In this document: positions 48,794 to 60,238 of the stretch, piece after piece | How the letters are laid out: each line of letters opens with the position of its first letter | Numbering within the stretch: the first letter of the stretch is position 1 | DNA from: Quercus robur | Taxonomy: Eukaryota > Streptophyta > Magnoliopsida > Fagales > Fagaceae | DNA length: 64,000 bases | Direction: 5' to 3' | Assembly (NCBI RefSeq): GCF_932294415.1 | Contig: NC_065537.1 | Span: 5,560,349-5,624,348 of the forward strand | Notes under the pieces: generated by a model | Seen by the model: only the letters and a program-made list of their open reading frames with translations | The model's database searches: none | What the model was told of the DNA's origin: nothing | Program-made: the position numbers and the translations under genes

Positions 48794-49382
48794 ATGCATC
48801 CAGCATCCATAATGAAGGATGAATGTACACATGTATACTTTGTAGGCAAAGGTTGCAAGCGGAATCTGGTGTGACATTTGGGCAAATTCACAAGGTAATC
48901 TTCTTTGAGATTACTATTTTAGCTGCATATATAATGGAAGACAATATCAATAATTCTAAAATTTTCAATTTTCAAGTTATCGTCCACTTCCAATGAACTG
49001 TGACCTGTCATTCATGACGTAATAATGATCTCTTAATAAGAAATAAATTTTAAAAATGATGTAAACCAACTTTGAACTTATAAATTAATCCATTCCTATT
49101 CAAGAATAATAGTAGCATAAGTATAGTGATGATCTTTTTTTCTTTCTTCTTTTTTCTTTTTTTTCAAATGGTAATTAGTTTAAGCTTGAACATTATTTAC
49201 AGGGAGTCAAGCTTCAGAATAACAGAATTGTCAGATTGAGAAATGAAGACATTAAAAATTTATTACACCGTAAGAAGTTTTACTTGGTTCTTGATTTAAA
49301 TCACACACTGCTAAATTCTACTAAGCATAGAGATATGACATCAGAAGAAGAAAATTTAAAGAGCCAAATAGATTCTTTGCAA
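48794..49382 (+). pseudogene. CPL4: CPL4-type RNA polymerase II CTD phosphatase fragment
   Basis: Two exon-like blocks, 48794-48894 (after ttttgcag, before gtaatc) and 49203-49382 (after atttacag), read ..TCILCRQRLQAESGVTFGQI.. and RLRNEDIKNLLHRKKFYLVL, DLNHTLLNSTKHRDMTSEEE. This matches the start of the FCP1 domain of plant CTD phosphatase-like 4, which dephosphorylates the polymerase II tail in the nucleus. The first block has stops 5' of the CxxC. The catalytic motif DLDHT is changed to DLNHT, losing the second Asp. The exons that should follow are absent, and 49383-50566 holds nothing similar. It is a truncated, non-functional copy that kept its intron, so it was copied at DNA level. Confidence 0.8.
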
Positions 49383-50140
49383 GTTATTTTTTTCACCTTT
49401 ATATTTGATTATTCTTTGAAAGTGTACTCAGCTTTTCATTTATCAATGTTTTCAGGAACCATGGTAGCATTGCTTCTTTGTTTGTATGATGATCTCGAAT
49501 AAGCTTGACTAGATACTATTGTAACGTCATCATGTTGTAGAACTTTTGGAAATGCACATGAATGATTATTGTTTGATTCATAATATAGTTTATTGCTCAT
49601 CCAGTCTTATGTTGTTAAACCGCCATTAAATAAAGTTTTAAGGAATTTGCTGGCGGAATATTTTGATTTTCCTGCAGAATGTTGTGGCCCTGAAGCCTTT
49701 TCCTTTTCACTTGCTGCACCTTTTTTTTTTTCCCCTACTTTTAAAGAAAGATTAGCAGGGTTTATATTCTATGCTTAAGGCAAGCTTAAATACTATGAAA
49801 ATTAAAAAAAAAAAAAAAAAAAAAAGGGCAAGCTTAAATACTGTCTTTATTTGTAATATCCCAAAAGATCTTTTTTGTTCTGTAAGGCATGAGGCGAACT
49901 GTAGATAAGAAAGTTTTGGTAGTTATAGGGAAAAATTCCTATCAGATTCATTTTGCATGGATATGTGGTAAAAACATAAAGCATTAATGGCACCCAACAA
50001 TTAAAAAGCAAATTTATTAAAAAAAAAAAAAAAAAAAAAAAAGGCTTCCACGCTGCTTGGGTCCTTGTCCCTTATAGGCCTTGTAAAACTAATAACAGAA
50101 AATATAAAGAAAGTGCTTAGTTACTGTCAACTTTATAAAC

Positions 50141-50171
<31 letters not shown>

Positions 50172-50566
50172 CACAAATTGATGTAATAATGAATGTAATT
50201 AACCACATTAATTAAAAAAAAAATGCTAAAATTACTATAAATTTTACTACATATATCTTCCAATATGATTGACTTCAAGAGCAAATTAAATAAATGAATG
50301 TCACAATAACTTTTATTTAATTGATGTCATATCAATTTGTAAAACTTCTATAGTTGTAGCTTTGCTAGCATTGCACATAATTAAATGCCTGAATTAGTTT
50401 TTATGATTTATGATACACTGTAAGCTTATACAAAAAAGTGATATTAGGGATACTATAAATTTTATTACATGAGCCTTTAAACTTTTGTAGTAAAATTAAT
50501 AATAAATTTAGTATTTTCCTATATTTCAAATATAGAGATAGTTATCACTAGAGGTTTTAACTCAAT
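49383..50566. other. Non-genic DNA with long poly-A runs
   Basis: Poly-A runs at about 49804-49825, 50020-50042 and 50140-50168. No gene supported. From about 50,400 the sequence parallels the 3' flank of the intact P450. Confidence 0.5.
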
Positions 50567-51160
50567 CTAAAATTTATGAGGTTTAAGGATAACGGGAAGA
50601 CCGTTAACTGGAATGGATGATAGTTGGTAAGTAATCTTTTCATCTGGAATTTGCTTTCTCCCACTTGAATCTTGTCACCACATTATGCATATACACTAGT
50701 GTTTGTAAACGAGCATACTCCCCTCCAGCGCACATTCGAGGTCCTCCTCCAAATGGTACAAAAGTGTAAGGTGCTGGGCCATTCCCTTCAAATCTTGAAG
50801 GATCAAATTTCTCAGGATCTGGAAAGTATTTAGGATTTTTGTGTGTCGAATGTACAGTCCAAAATGTCTGCAAAAATATGGCTTCAGAACTCTAAGCATT
50901 ACCATTAAAATATGGATTCAGATCTCATTACACTAAGTATAATTTGGCTAATGTATTGTTAATGAAACATACCTTCCACCCTTCAGGGATAGTAAAACCT
51001 TTGTAAGTAAAGTCATGTATAACCTCTCTGAATGCTCCTTGAGCAGGCGATAATAGCCTCATCGACTCACATGCTACATTCCAAGAGTACTTCATCTTTT
51101 TAATGTCATCCCAATTCAACAAATCCTTTGGACCTTTGGATCTTGCAATCTCCACTTGCT
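50567..51160 (-). pseudogene. CYP716: Broken CYP716 copy, exons 2 and 3 only
   Basis: Exon 2 (51160-50973) and exon 3 (50867-50567) have the same lengths and splice sites as the intact gene at 32176-34891. Exon 2 reads [20 protein letters not shown], with ExxR kept as ESMR. Exon 3 keeps DPSRFE and a haem loop [15 protein letters not shown], where PGRE has become AGGE. One extra base in the codon run after FKWEKA shifts the frame, so the C-terminal 30 residues are lost. Exon 1 is missing: intron-1 sequence shared with the intact gene continues to about 51330 and then stops. A promoterless relic. Confidence 0.85.
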
Positions 51161-52110
51161 CTGCTTAACAATATACCCCGCTTTTTCATTAGATTAATCT
51201 TTCCAAATAGCACCATGTGTCGCTTGTGCAGAGAGCTACATGCAGCATACTAAATAAAGTTTTTGAATTTCTTATTATTAGCTAGTGTATGGCCACTAAA
51301 AGATTGGGGCATCATAGTCGATTAACCTCACCCAGCAATTATAAGGCCTCTGTGATGAAGTTAAGATTTTTGTTTGGAGACAAACTATGAATTAAAAAAA
51401 TTCTTAATTACAAACTTAAAACACAAACAAAGACACATTGAAACACATACTTTTTGCTTGTTAGAGGTAGTAGGTTTATGTGTGTAGGCCCAAGAAGCCC
51501 AATTCTATTGTAAGCCCAGGTATACCTAACCCAAACTATCTCTCCCTACATAAACCCAACTTAAGTAAGTAGAGAAATCTAGCATTTGAAAATTCACATA
51601 AATAATAAATCATGAGTTATTAATTTTTTAAAAATTTTTTTTTTACAAGATAGAAATTCTACTCTACCCTAATTTATGTATATATGTGTGTGAAACTTCC
51701 TCTTGGAGACTTGAACTCCGGTTCTTACCCCTCACACTTTACAAATACTTATATTTGTAGAGTAACCATCGCACCAAAGGTGCGCGGTGGTGAGTTATTA
51801 AATCATTTAAACAAGGAATGTGATGTATTAAATTGGTCTTGTGACTTCCTTTAAAAAAAAAAATTGGTCATATGAAAAAATACATATAAATGATCGTTTG
51901 AATTGTCATGTTGTGAGTTTGAGGGTAAATGATAGAGCTTGAAGGTAAACTCTATCATTTTTCCCATATACATTCTATCCTTGCAAAATTTCAAAATTAT
52001 CAAAATTAATAATTATCCATAAAATGTGTTATGAATTGAATAGTAAATAGAATATAATTAGTACAAAATTTAGCACTTATGTTTTAAGAAGATCCAAAAT
52101 GTTTAATCTA
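51161..52110. other. Intron-1 remnant and non-genic DNA
   Basis: 51161-51330 parallels intron 1 of the intact P450 (agagctacat, actaaa, ggccNcNaaaagattggg words). The rest has no gene. A tgtaggcccaagaagcccaa phrase near 51490 is repeat-like. Confidence 0.5.
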
Positions 52111-52243
52111 GGTTGGGTTTGGAAATAGATTATAAAGCCAGCTTATGTTATTATTTTATTTTTGCTACTATTCATAGGTCTCACTACACTTTTTGATACT
52201 ATTATTAGGTTTCACTGTACTATTTCAGCTAACTTTTACATTT
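52111..52243 (+). mobile_element. Truncated MITE
   Basis: The left half of a MITE family (ggttgggtttggaaatagat, then repeated catNggtctcactN-type words, ending gctaacttttacattta). It breaks off at the Gypsy fragment. No right end was found beyond the composite. Confidence 0.4.
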
Positions 52244-53310
52244 ATCGTCTCCAAGTGGTAGGTTCCTTTCCTTTGCCATGACGTAACTCGGTAAGGTCCT
52301 TCCCAATTGGGGCCGAGCTTTCCCTGTGTAGGGTCTCTAGTTGCACCCATGACCTTCCTGAGTACGAGGTCTCCTACTTGGAAGTCTTTGTGTCGGACCC
52401 GAGAGTTGTAGTGTCTGGCCATGCAATCCTGGTATCTAGCGAGCCTTTGTTCCGCTGCCGACCTAATCTCGTCTATCAGGTCCAGCTGTAGCCGCATTGC
52501 TTCGTCATTCCTGCTCTCGTCATGGTTATGAACCCTGTAACTTGTGAGCCCAACTTCAGCCGGGATGACCGCCTCGCTCCCGTACGTAAGTCGGAATGGT
52601 GTCTCTCCTGTTGGGGTCCTCGCCGTTGTCCTGTATGCCCATAGTATGCTCAGCAATTCTTCAGGCCATATGCCCTTTGCCCCCTCGAGCCGAGTCTTGA
52701 TAAATTTAATCAGGGATCGGTTCGTGACTTCAACCTGGCCATTAGCCTGAGGATGGGCGGGGGATGAGTAGTGGTTCTTTATCCCTAGCTGTGAGCAAAA
52801 ATCCCGGAAGTTGTCGTTGTTGAACTGCCTCCCGTTATCTGAGACAAGGACTCTAGGAATACCAAACCTGCATATGATGCACCTCTAGACAAAACTTCTA
52901 ATGTTCTTCTCCATAATGGTGGCCAAAGCTTCCGCTTCTACCTATTTTGTAAAGTAGTCAATACCCACTACCAAGAACTTCAACTGTCGTACCGCTATTG
53001 GGAAAGGTCCCATAATGTCTAGTCCCCACTGAGCGAACGGCCATGGAGCCGTCATCGGGGTCAGTTCTTCGGTTGGCTGTCTGATAATATTGCTGAATCT
53101 TTGACATTTGTCACAGCTTTTAACGTAAGTCTCGGCATCCTTCTGCATGGTTGGCCAGTAATACCCAGCTCGTACCAGTTTGTGCACCAACAACCTCGAT
53201 CCAGAATGGTTCCCGCAGATTCCTTTGTGTACCTCCCTCATGACGTAGTCTGCCTCTTCGGCACCTAGGCTCCGCTTTCGCCCGTACACGATCCAGGGCC
53301 GTCTCATGGC
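52225..53310 (-). mobile_element. Ty3/Gypsy integrase region fragment
   Basis: A fossil pol piece on the minus strand. It shows the integrase zinc-binding and core region (GYYWPTMQKDAETYVK, CDKCQRF, WGLDIMGPFP, about 52940-53250) and the integrase C-terminal end (LWAYRTTARTPTGETPFRLT, PNWEGPYRV, about 52245-52656). The style fits the Tat/Ogre branch. Gag, protease, reverse transcriptase and RNase H are not present here. The fragment is broken, with about three breaks, and lacks its own adjacent LTR. Confidence 0.8.
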
Positions 53311-53339
53311 TGAGGCACCATCCCATCAGCCCCTTCATC

Positions 53340-54968
53340 ATGACCATTGCCTAAAAAATAATAATAATGGTAGTTATGAAACGAAGTGTGGGCAAAAAGG
53401 GAAATAATTAGCATTGGTAAAGTAGACGGGCTGTCTTACTTGTGTAATAGCAAAAAGGCCCGTCTCACCCATGGCCTCCGTCGAATGGTTGCCTAAGTCT
53501 TCGTAATCCTCCGCCGACATAATGGAGGAAATCTGTTCTAAGGCATGCTTAGAATCCTCCTGAAGAAGGACGAGCGGCTTCTCTTGATCCTTCGATGGCC
53601 CTTTCATGAGGCCCTTGCCGACCCCGTGCTTGATTAGAGTGGCCGGCTTCGGAGGCTCCGCCAGAAGTCCCACGACGGGTTCCAAGGATACTTTGGCCTT
53701 CTTGGCCTGACGATCCCCTTTGGGCTGCGTTTTCCTCTTGACGAACGGATTGCTTGGGCCCGTCACAGGGGGAGCAACATCGCCGGTCTTCTTAGCGGCT
53801 TTGGATCTAATCAAAGCTCTCCTCTTGGCGTCGTCCATTTCTGAAACATGGACGGGAATATTAGTTATCAAAATAAGATACGTAACTTATCAAGAATAGG
53901 GTGACGGACTTACGCCTTCTAATCTGTTCCTCGTACTTGACGGCAGCTGGTGTTGGTTCTGGTCCGTCACAATACCAATGAATGGTCTTAAGTGACACCA
54001 ACTTCGCCCAAGTCCTTTCCTCCGGCTGGGTCTTTGAGAAGATTTTTTCAAGGAAGGCGAACTCCTTAATGTCGACTTGGGGGCGTCGTCTAATTGCAAA
54101 GGAGGAAGAACGGTTAAATTGTTTTAAAACATACATAATGAAATAAAGTTAAATTTTTAGGACGGTCCATACTAGACGGGTGTAATATGCCCCAAGTGGT
54201 GTCAACGGGCATGTAATCCGTGTCCCCTGGACGACACATCCAACTGTCACCCTCTAGGAAGAAGTAACGGCTCTTCCAATCCCTATTTGAGTCTGGCGTG
54301 TCATAGATGACCTTCAATAGCAGACTCCTGGGGACGAAGCTATATATTCCCCTAGACCTATCAATTTCGTCCGGACGGTAGCAATGAAGGAACTCCCTAA
54401 CCGTCAGCCTCTTGGTGCCGTCGGACATTGCGCCGTACAGAATCTCCATCGCTATGAAGACCCTCCAGGCATTAGGGGAAATCTGGTTCACGGATAATCC
54501 CAAATATCGGAGGAGCTCACGGTGAAGCGAACTCAATGGGAACCTGAGTCCGGCATTCAACATTTGCTCATATACCCCGACACCCTCTACCCCTTCATAA
54601 TAACATCTCTTTGATTTATGGGGTAGACAGATGGAAATATTGTCTGGAATTTGATAGTTATCCCTAAATGTTTTGAAGTGCTTTTCTTTGATAACAGACG
54701 AGAAGTAATTCACCGTCCACTCTGGTAGCATGACGAACTCCCTGAGCCCATCAGCACCGACAACGGATCTAACAATTTGTTCCTCACCATCAACAAAGCC
54801 CTCGTCTTGTTCAACCACCTCCGTATCCTCATATGTTGAGGACGAGGAGGAGGAGGACAGACTCCTATCATCACCAAGACTATCTTGTTCTTTATGACCG
54901 GACGGATATACTTCCTCGTAATCCAGCCCGTCACAAACAACCGACTGATTACTGGACGCACTAGACAT
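53340..54968 (-). mobile_element. Gypsy-associated accessory ORF (Transposase_28-like), split
   Basis: A minus-strand coding-like region in several parts. The longest (54114-54968) has a serine- and acid-rich start (SSSSSS) and the pattern LPEWTVNYFSS, CYYEGVEGVGVYEQML, LRFPLSSLHRELLRYLGLS, typical of the plant family annotated as putative gypsy-type transposon (PF04195-like, from memory). Smaller parts at about 53860-54110 and 53375-53870 follow, with splice-like boundaries such as this family is known to use. It lies directly before the integrase fragment in the same orientation, fitting one internally deleted Tat-type element. Function of the family is unknown. Treated as a broken element part. 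Confidence 0.6.
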
Positions 54969-55224
54969 TTCCTACACGAAACGACAAAAACCTAAGACTC
55001 TGACGGGTCTATATGTTCATAACGGGTGTGGATAGTAAGGTAAATTAAAACAAGATTGGTCTTGAAAAGAACACTTACCAATTTTATGAGTGAAAGGAGG
55101 AAGTACAGCGCTGACGATTGAAGCAACTAGACGGTTCAGCCTCTGACAAAATATGATGGATAAGTTCTAACAGGTGTGATGGGTGAGCTCTGACAGGTTA
55201 ATTTTTGCTGAAATTGGAGAAATG

Positions 55225-55262
55225 AGAAGGAAGACTCCCTTATTTATAAGGGAGATGCAGGG
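55225..55262 (-). promoter_or_regulatory. TATA box upstream of the accessory ORF
   Basis: On the minus strand the sequence reads ctcccttataaataaggg (around 55236-55253), about 270 bp upstream of the accessory ORF start. A gtaagtg donor-like site (about 55070) and a gtgtaggaaatg acceptor-like site at the start codon suggest a leader intron. Inferred from position and motif only. Confidence 0.45.
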
Positions 55263-55562
55263 ATGCCGAAGCGATGCTTCGACCCGAGATAAAACACAAT
55301 CAAATTACGATGCGTGTCATCATCATTAATGACTTTCTTACAGCTTGTCAGTAGTTGGTATGGTCGACGGTTTCCTCGCTTGCACCGTCATCCTAGCTTG
55401 CATCAATTCGTCAACCCATTGTAACTGTAACCTAAAAACTTCTTTAAGTCTCATTGGTCTCATTCCGTCATAAAAAATTATCCATCACGCCTTTACCTTA
55501 GGGTCGTCACCCCATGGTTCCTTTGTTCTAAAATGACGGACCCTTAGGGTGAAGGGGGCAAC

Positions 55563-55959
55563 TGAAGAGGATAAAATATAAGCCTGACGGGCCTATGGTA
55601 ATGGGCCTGCCAGATTGGAATTGTTGGGCCGATATAGAGATGATCCAACACTCATTGAAAGCCCATTGCTGAAGGACACAGTAAGGGCCCTTGATCTAAG
55701 GTCTCTATCGCTCATTGCCTAAAACGCCCTAGAATCCCAATATGGAAATCCGAGCACAAGGGTGATTCTAGAAGATACGCACAATTTCTCGAAAGCTCAT
55801 ACTTTCCAACATTGTTGGAGCTCTCTTCTGACTTAACCTTCGGAGGGTCTTTGGCCGGTACCACACCGGTACTCTTTGTAAGGTCTTTTTCTGTATTGGG
55901 CAGGTCTGGTATCGAGCGTGTTGGAACCGTGTGGCTCACTGGTGATTTTTTCGGCATCA
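55563..55959 (+). repeat. Gypsy LTR arm, plus orientation, internally reduced
   Basis: Starts tgaagaggataaaatataag and runs to tcggcatca. It matches the minus-strand LTR at 57335-57883 but is shorter. Just before it, gggtgaagggggcaac is purine-rich, like a polypurine tract. After it the sequence passes into a short piece of Gypsy integrase DNA (about 55975-56035, minus). A broken fossil LTR. Confidence 0.6.
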
Positions 55960-56040
55960 CCGGTGATCCAGAATGGTTCCCGCAGATTCCTTCGTGTACC
56001 TCCCTCATTACGTAGTCTGCCTCGGTGAACATCGCACGCT

Positions 56041-56517
56041 CCTACCAGCACCGGAAAACTACTGTTGATGTCATTTGACGTCACCAAATGACATCATCAC
56101 TCCACGTCAGCAGCCATGCAAGCACCTCCACATCAGCCCTAGTCCACGTCAGCGACACGTCATCAGCCACGTCTCGTCAGCACCACGTCACCTAGCTGAC
56201 CGTTGACCCGGACCACCCGAATCTGACCCGTGAGCACTTTGACTGTTGACTTTGACTCTGGACCAGTTGACTTTGACTTTTTGTGTTGACCTTTGACCAA
56301 AAGTCAAAATTTCCAAAAGGGCCTATCTTGCTCAGTTTTTCGCGTAGATTCCGATTTTGGGCTCCGTTTCTGCATTTGAGACTACGAAATTAGTCAATTG
56401 GCACATTCTTCATTATGGTTTCTTCAAAGGCATTCTTCAAGGCATCTCGAAGTGATCTTTTCATGTTTATCCAACCTCAAGCCTTCATTGAGCTTCTGCC
56501 TTGAGTTTGAGGGAGGG
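56041..56517. mobile_element. Copia internal remnant before an LTR
   Basis: The stretch has repeated cacgtcagc and gttgactttgac words and ends in ttgagtttgagggaggg, a polypurine tract abutting the LTR at 56518. No coding domain is recognisable. It is the 3' non-coding tail of a Copia-type fossil. Confidence 0.45.
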
Positions 56518-56820
56518 TGTTAGAGATATATATTAGACATATATTAGTCCAATGTAATAGGCCCAAGCCCAGTCCTGCTTGTACTAGTAGTCTAGGGTTT
56601 AGTCGCCTATATATACTCATGTTATGGCCCATTATAACACAGGTTATTGTACTATACTCTTACACAATAAAGATGTAGCCCTTAAGGGATTCCTCCGTGG
56701 ATGTAGGCCGTCAAGGCTGAACCACGTAACCCTCGTGTTCTTGATGTTCCTATTTTATACTTCCTCTTCCGCATCCATTCTAGCATATACAATATGGTGT
56801 ATCAATGCTAATATTTAACA
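56518..56820 (+). repeat. Copia LTR with polypurine tract before and primer site after
   Basis: A 303-bp LTR starting tgttagagatatatattaga and ending tgctaatatttaaca. It contains a TATA-like tatatatactcatg (about 56610) and a polyadenylation-like acaataaag (about 56665). The next bases are tggtatcagagcc, the initiator-Met tRNA primer site, and the preceding bases are a purine tract. It is thus a 3' LTR for the left side and a 5' LTR for the right side. Confidence 0.8.
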
Positions 56821-57334
56821 TGGTATCAGAGCCAAACTCCGTTCTTGGCATCAAACAAACATCTCTAGCAAGCAAAGAAGATTCTCATGTGCACACCACC
56901 ATCAAAATTTATATGCTTGTCGGCTGGATCTAGACTCCACGGCATCTCGCAGCCGCTATGGCTCTCACTGCTATGTCCAGAGCTTCAAACCCAAGCAATC
57001 AGTGTCTCTCCCTATCAAATCTGTGCACATCAAGCCTTTGCCTGATGAAACCAACAAGACATACGTGCTCCACAGCGTATCGCGACCAAAACCCAGAAAC
57101 CCGACCTCCAACGGCAGCCGCACGCGCCACCACGCGCGACCAATGGCTCTTGGAACTCTCACACGCGCCGCCGAAGATTCTCGACTCCCAGCTCGGATCT
57201 CAGTCACACGCGCCGCCAAGCCGGTCTTGTCGTCCACCGATCCACTTGGCCTGAGAATCTGGTAATCATACGAGGTCTCATGCGCCAACACACGCCGCCT
57301 GCGTTTCTGGATCTTTCCCACAGACGGCGCCAAC
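56821..57334. mobile_element. Leader sequence between Copia LTR and Gypsy LTR
   Basis: Starts with the primer site and continues with a GC-rich leader (cgcacgcgccaccacgcgcg). Its right end (57316-57334) reads on the minus strand gttggcgccgtctgtgggaa, the conserved primer-site region of Tat/Ogre-type Gypsy elements. No domain can be recognised, and the junction between the two elements is not clear. Confidence 0.5.
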
Positions 57335-57883
57335 TGATGATGCCGAAAATATCACCAATAGGTCACACAGCACTCGCGACTCAAAGTGAACCTGCACAAC
57401 AAAATAACCGAAGACCTTAGAGAGCACCGGTGTGGTGCCAGCCAAATACTCTCCGAAGGTCAAGTTAGAATTATTCTCACAACTCTAGAATGCTAGAGAG
57501 GGTAAATTATGCGTACCTTCTTTTGCGAGGGTATTGAGGATTTTATAGTAGATGATCGGCTATTCTTCCTTGGTGTGGAACTCTTTTCCTTATAGAACTC
57601 TACTTGAATATTTCCGAGCGTGGTGAGCAAGGTTTTTCCTTGTAGAGGAGATCTACTTTCAGTGTGCATATCTTCTAGAATCACCCTTATGCTTGGATTT
57701 CCATATTGAGATTCTAGGGCGTTTTAGGCAATGAGCGATAGAGACCTTAGATCAAGGGCCCTTATTGTGTGCTTCAGCGATGGGCTTTCAATGAGTGTTG
57801 GATCATCTCTATATCGGCCCAACAATTCCAATCTGGCAAGCCCATTACCACAGGTCCGTCAGGCTTATATTTTATCCTCTTCA
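57335..57883 (-). repeat. Gypsy LTR, minus orientation
   Basis: A 549-bp LTR reading on the minus strand from tgaagaggataaaatataag to ttttcggcatcatca, followed by the primer region ttggcgccgtctg. Its first 230 bp match 55563-55790 closely in inverted orientation. A broken composite lies between the two arms. Confidence 0.75.
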
Positions 57884-58980
57884 GTTCCGATGGCATAATG
57901 GTGGTGGAAGGCCGAGCAAACGGCAGTGGGACCCTAAAAATTGTCTCTCTCTGCACTACGGTTCTTGAAATTTTACTGTTTTTAAATTTTATTTGAAGGA
58001 AAAGAACCAAAGAAAATCATTATTGGTGTTGATGATAATAAGAAATTAAATAAAAAAAGGAGTTGGGATTTTTCAATGAAATTCAAATAATGAAATCGTT
58101 GGACAAGCAAAATGAAAGGAAATAGAGAGACAGAGAGAGTCAAGTTTGGGTTGAGTTGGTAGGGTTAAAAGTGATGATATGACATGACATATAAGAGGGG
58201 TATGAAAATGTGTGTAAATAGATTTTTTTTAATTTTTCTATTCAAGTAACAGTTTATTAGATTAGAATTAAAATTTTTTCTTGAAAGTGTAAATGAAAAA
58301 ATGAAAAAATAAACTAAATAGTAAAATAAATTTTATGAATAATATTAAAAAATATAATAAAACTTATAAATAATTTTGTGTGGTGGCAGCGTCGCGGCAT
58401 GGGCAGCGGCAAGATTTCAAGCTCTCACATCTCAGTTTCTTTCTGTGACGTTTTGGTGGCTTCCCGGCGTGGGTAGCGACAAGGTCTTTCTCAATCTCTC
58501 GCCTCTCACTCCCTTTGTCTTGCCTCTTAGTTTTTATTTTCTTTTTTTCTTTTGTTTTTCCGTTTGGAGTCTGTAGTCTTTGAACTGCTGGGTTTACACT
58601 TTCAGACTTACCTTTTTTTTTTTTTTTTTTAAGATTTACATGTGGGCTGGCCGGCTGGGTTACTGGTTCACAATTTTGGAGAAGGCTCAAGCTACAAAGT
58701 AAGGGGGGCCAATTCTTTTTTTTTGGAGTTGAAAATTAACTTAAAAAAAAAAAAAATTGGTCCAGGGGGGCCCAGGCCCCCACCTGTGTTCGTCCCTGGG
58801 TGAGAATGAAGATAGAGAATCGTGATAATTCCCTATCTTTTCTATTTATCGGTGGCAAGATATAGTAATATAATTGTTATCTCTATTAAGAAGAGGAAAA
58901 AGAATATTCTATTTCTTGCATCGTGCCTCTTGTGCTCCTATACATATCCTAACTGAACTTGCCAGTTCTTGTCCATCGCC
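57884..58980. other. Non-genic DNA with a hAT end and a short tandem repeat
   Basis: No supported gene. At 58385-58500 two diverged units (gtcgcggcatgggcagcggc, then cggcgtgggtagcgac) occur. At 58680-58799 ggggggccaattc to ccacctgtgttcgtccctg resembles the right end of a hAT element, without an identifiable left end or duplication. 58900-59020 is the former 5' flank of the P450 copy. Confidence 0.45.
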
Positions 58981-59020
58981 TTTTCTCTTCTTGCTCATTC
59001 GTATTATTGTGGAAGGTGAT

Positions 59021-60015
59021 ATGGATTTCTTCCCAAACCTGTTTCACCATGTATTCCTTTGTATTTCGTTCTCACTCATCTTCCTCATATTTAAATAAAA
59101 ATCAACTCGTGCCAAGTTGCCACCTGGTAAAACAGGATGGCCTGTCATTGGGGAAACATTGGAATTTGCCATGGCTGGAACCCCAGAGACGTTCATTAAG
59201 GAAAGAATGAGCAAATACTCGCGATATCTCTTCAAAACCTCAATGTTTGGAGAGAACATGGCTGTGTTTTGTGGAGCTTCCGGAAACAAGTTTCTGTTCA
59301 CCAACGAGAAAAAATATGTCATCTCTTGGTGGCCACGTTCCGTGGAAAAAGTTATGTTTTCTCCTGAAACTCTTGAAAACTTTGTCCCAGAAGATTATAT
59401 TACAATACGGAGAGCCATAGTTGAATTTCTCAAGCTAGAAGCTCTTCAACATTTCATACCTATCATGGACTCCATGGCAAAGGAACACTTGGAGACAAAT
59501 TGGTCTCCTTACGGACAAGTCAAGGTTTAGCCGCTTTCAATGAAGTATACCTTTGCATTCGGTTGTAGGTTGTTTATGAGTATCACAGATCGCAACTATG
59601 TGGCAATATTGGCTGATCCCTTTGCGCAGATCAAAGATGCAGGTTTAATGTCTCTGCCTATAAATATCCCTGGCACATCCTTTAACCGTGCATTTAAAGC
59701 AGGCAAAGTTATTCACCAGAAGCTTTTAGAAGTTATCCAACAGAGGAAGAAGGAGAACAGAGAATAATGTGACAGTTGCTCTTGACTTTATAACTCACGC
59801 GCTTCTTGAATTAGAAGAGAACAGCAGATCAGTTATGAACGACATTTTGATTGCTAGCAACATTATGGGCTTACTTTTTGCTGGCCATGATACCGCTAGT
59901 TCTGCTATTACATTCGTGTTGAAGTATCTAGCAGAGTTCCCTAATGTTTACAATGAAGTCTTAAAAGAAATTTCTTCTCAACAGTACTATAAGCATATGT
60001 CTTCTTTCAATTAAG
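59021..60015 (+). pseudogene. CYP716: Broken CYP716 copy, exon 1 only
   Basis: Starting at ATG 59021 this parallels exon 1 of the intact gene: a membrane segment ([20 protein letters not shown]), [38 protein letters not shown], and I-helix LLFAGHDTASSA (Thr changed to Ala). It is interrupted by a stop at codon 26 (FK, stop, KS), another after GQVKV near 59528, and a frameshift in QRKKENRE near 59755. At the position of the exon 1 donor the AAAAG/GT is lost. Exons 2 and 3 do not follow. It is on the opposite strand from the other broken copy at 50567-51160, which has exons 2 and 3. Confidence 0.9.
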
Positions 60016-60199
60016 GATAATTATGCTATAATTCTTTCCATTTAAAAGATTTTCATCAATTGCAGTTGGGGGGTGATCAACAACAATTTTAATTGAAAGA
60101 GGTAAAAAAAAGAAAAAAAAAAGGTTAAATGCAAAATTAAAGCGCCACTTGACAAGATCTCATGTACTCCTACATGAGGTCTTTACTTTTACATAGAAA

Positions 60200-60235
<36 letters not shown>

Positions 60236-60238
<3 letters not shown>

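Noticed and set aside
56958-57333. Frames of 87-120 codons in the leader
   Set aside because: They occur on both strands of a GC-rich retroelement leader and show no domain.
57774-58010. Frames across the Gypsy LTR edge
   Set aside because: LTR DNA read in all directions; no conservation evidence.
58364-58690. Lys-rich minus-strand frame
   Set aside because: Its Lys runs come from poly-T tracts; the DNA is a hAT-like remnant with a local repeat.
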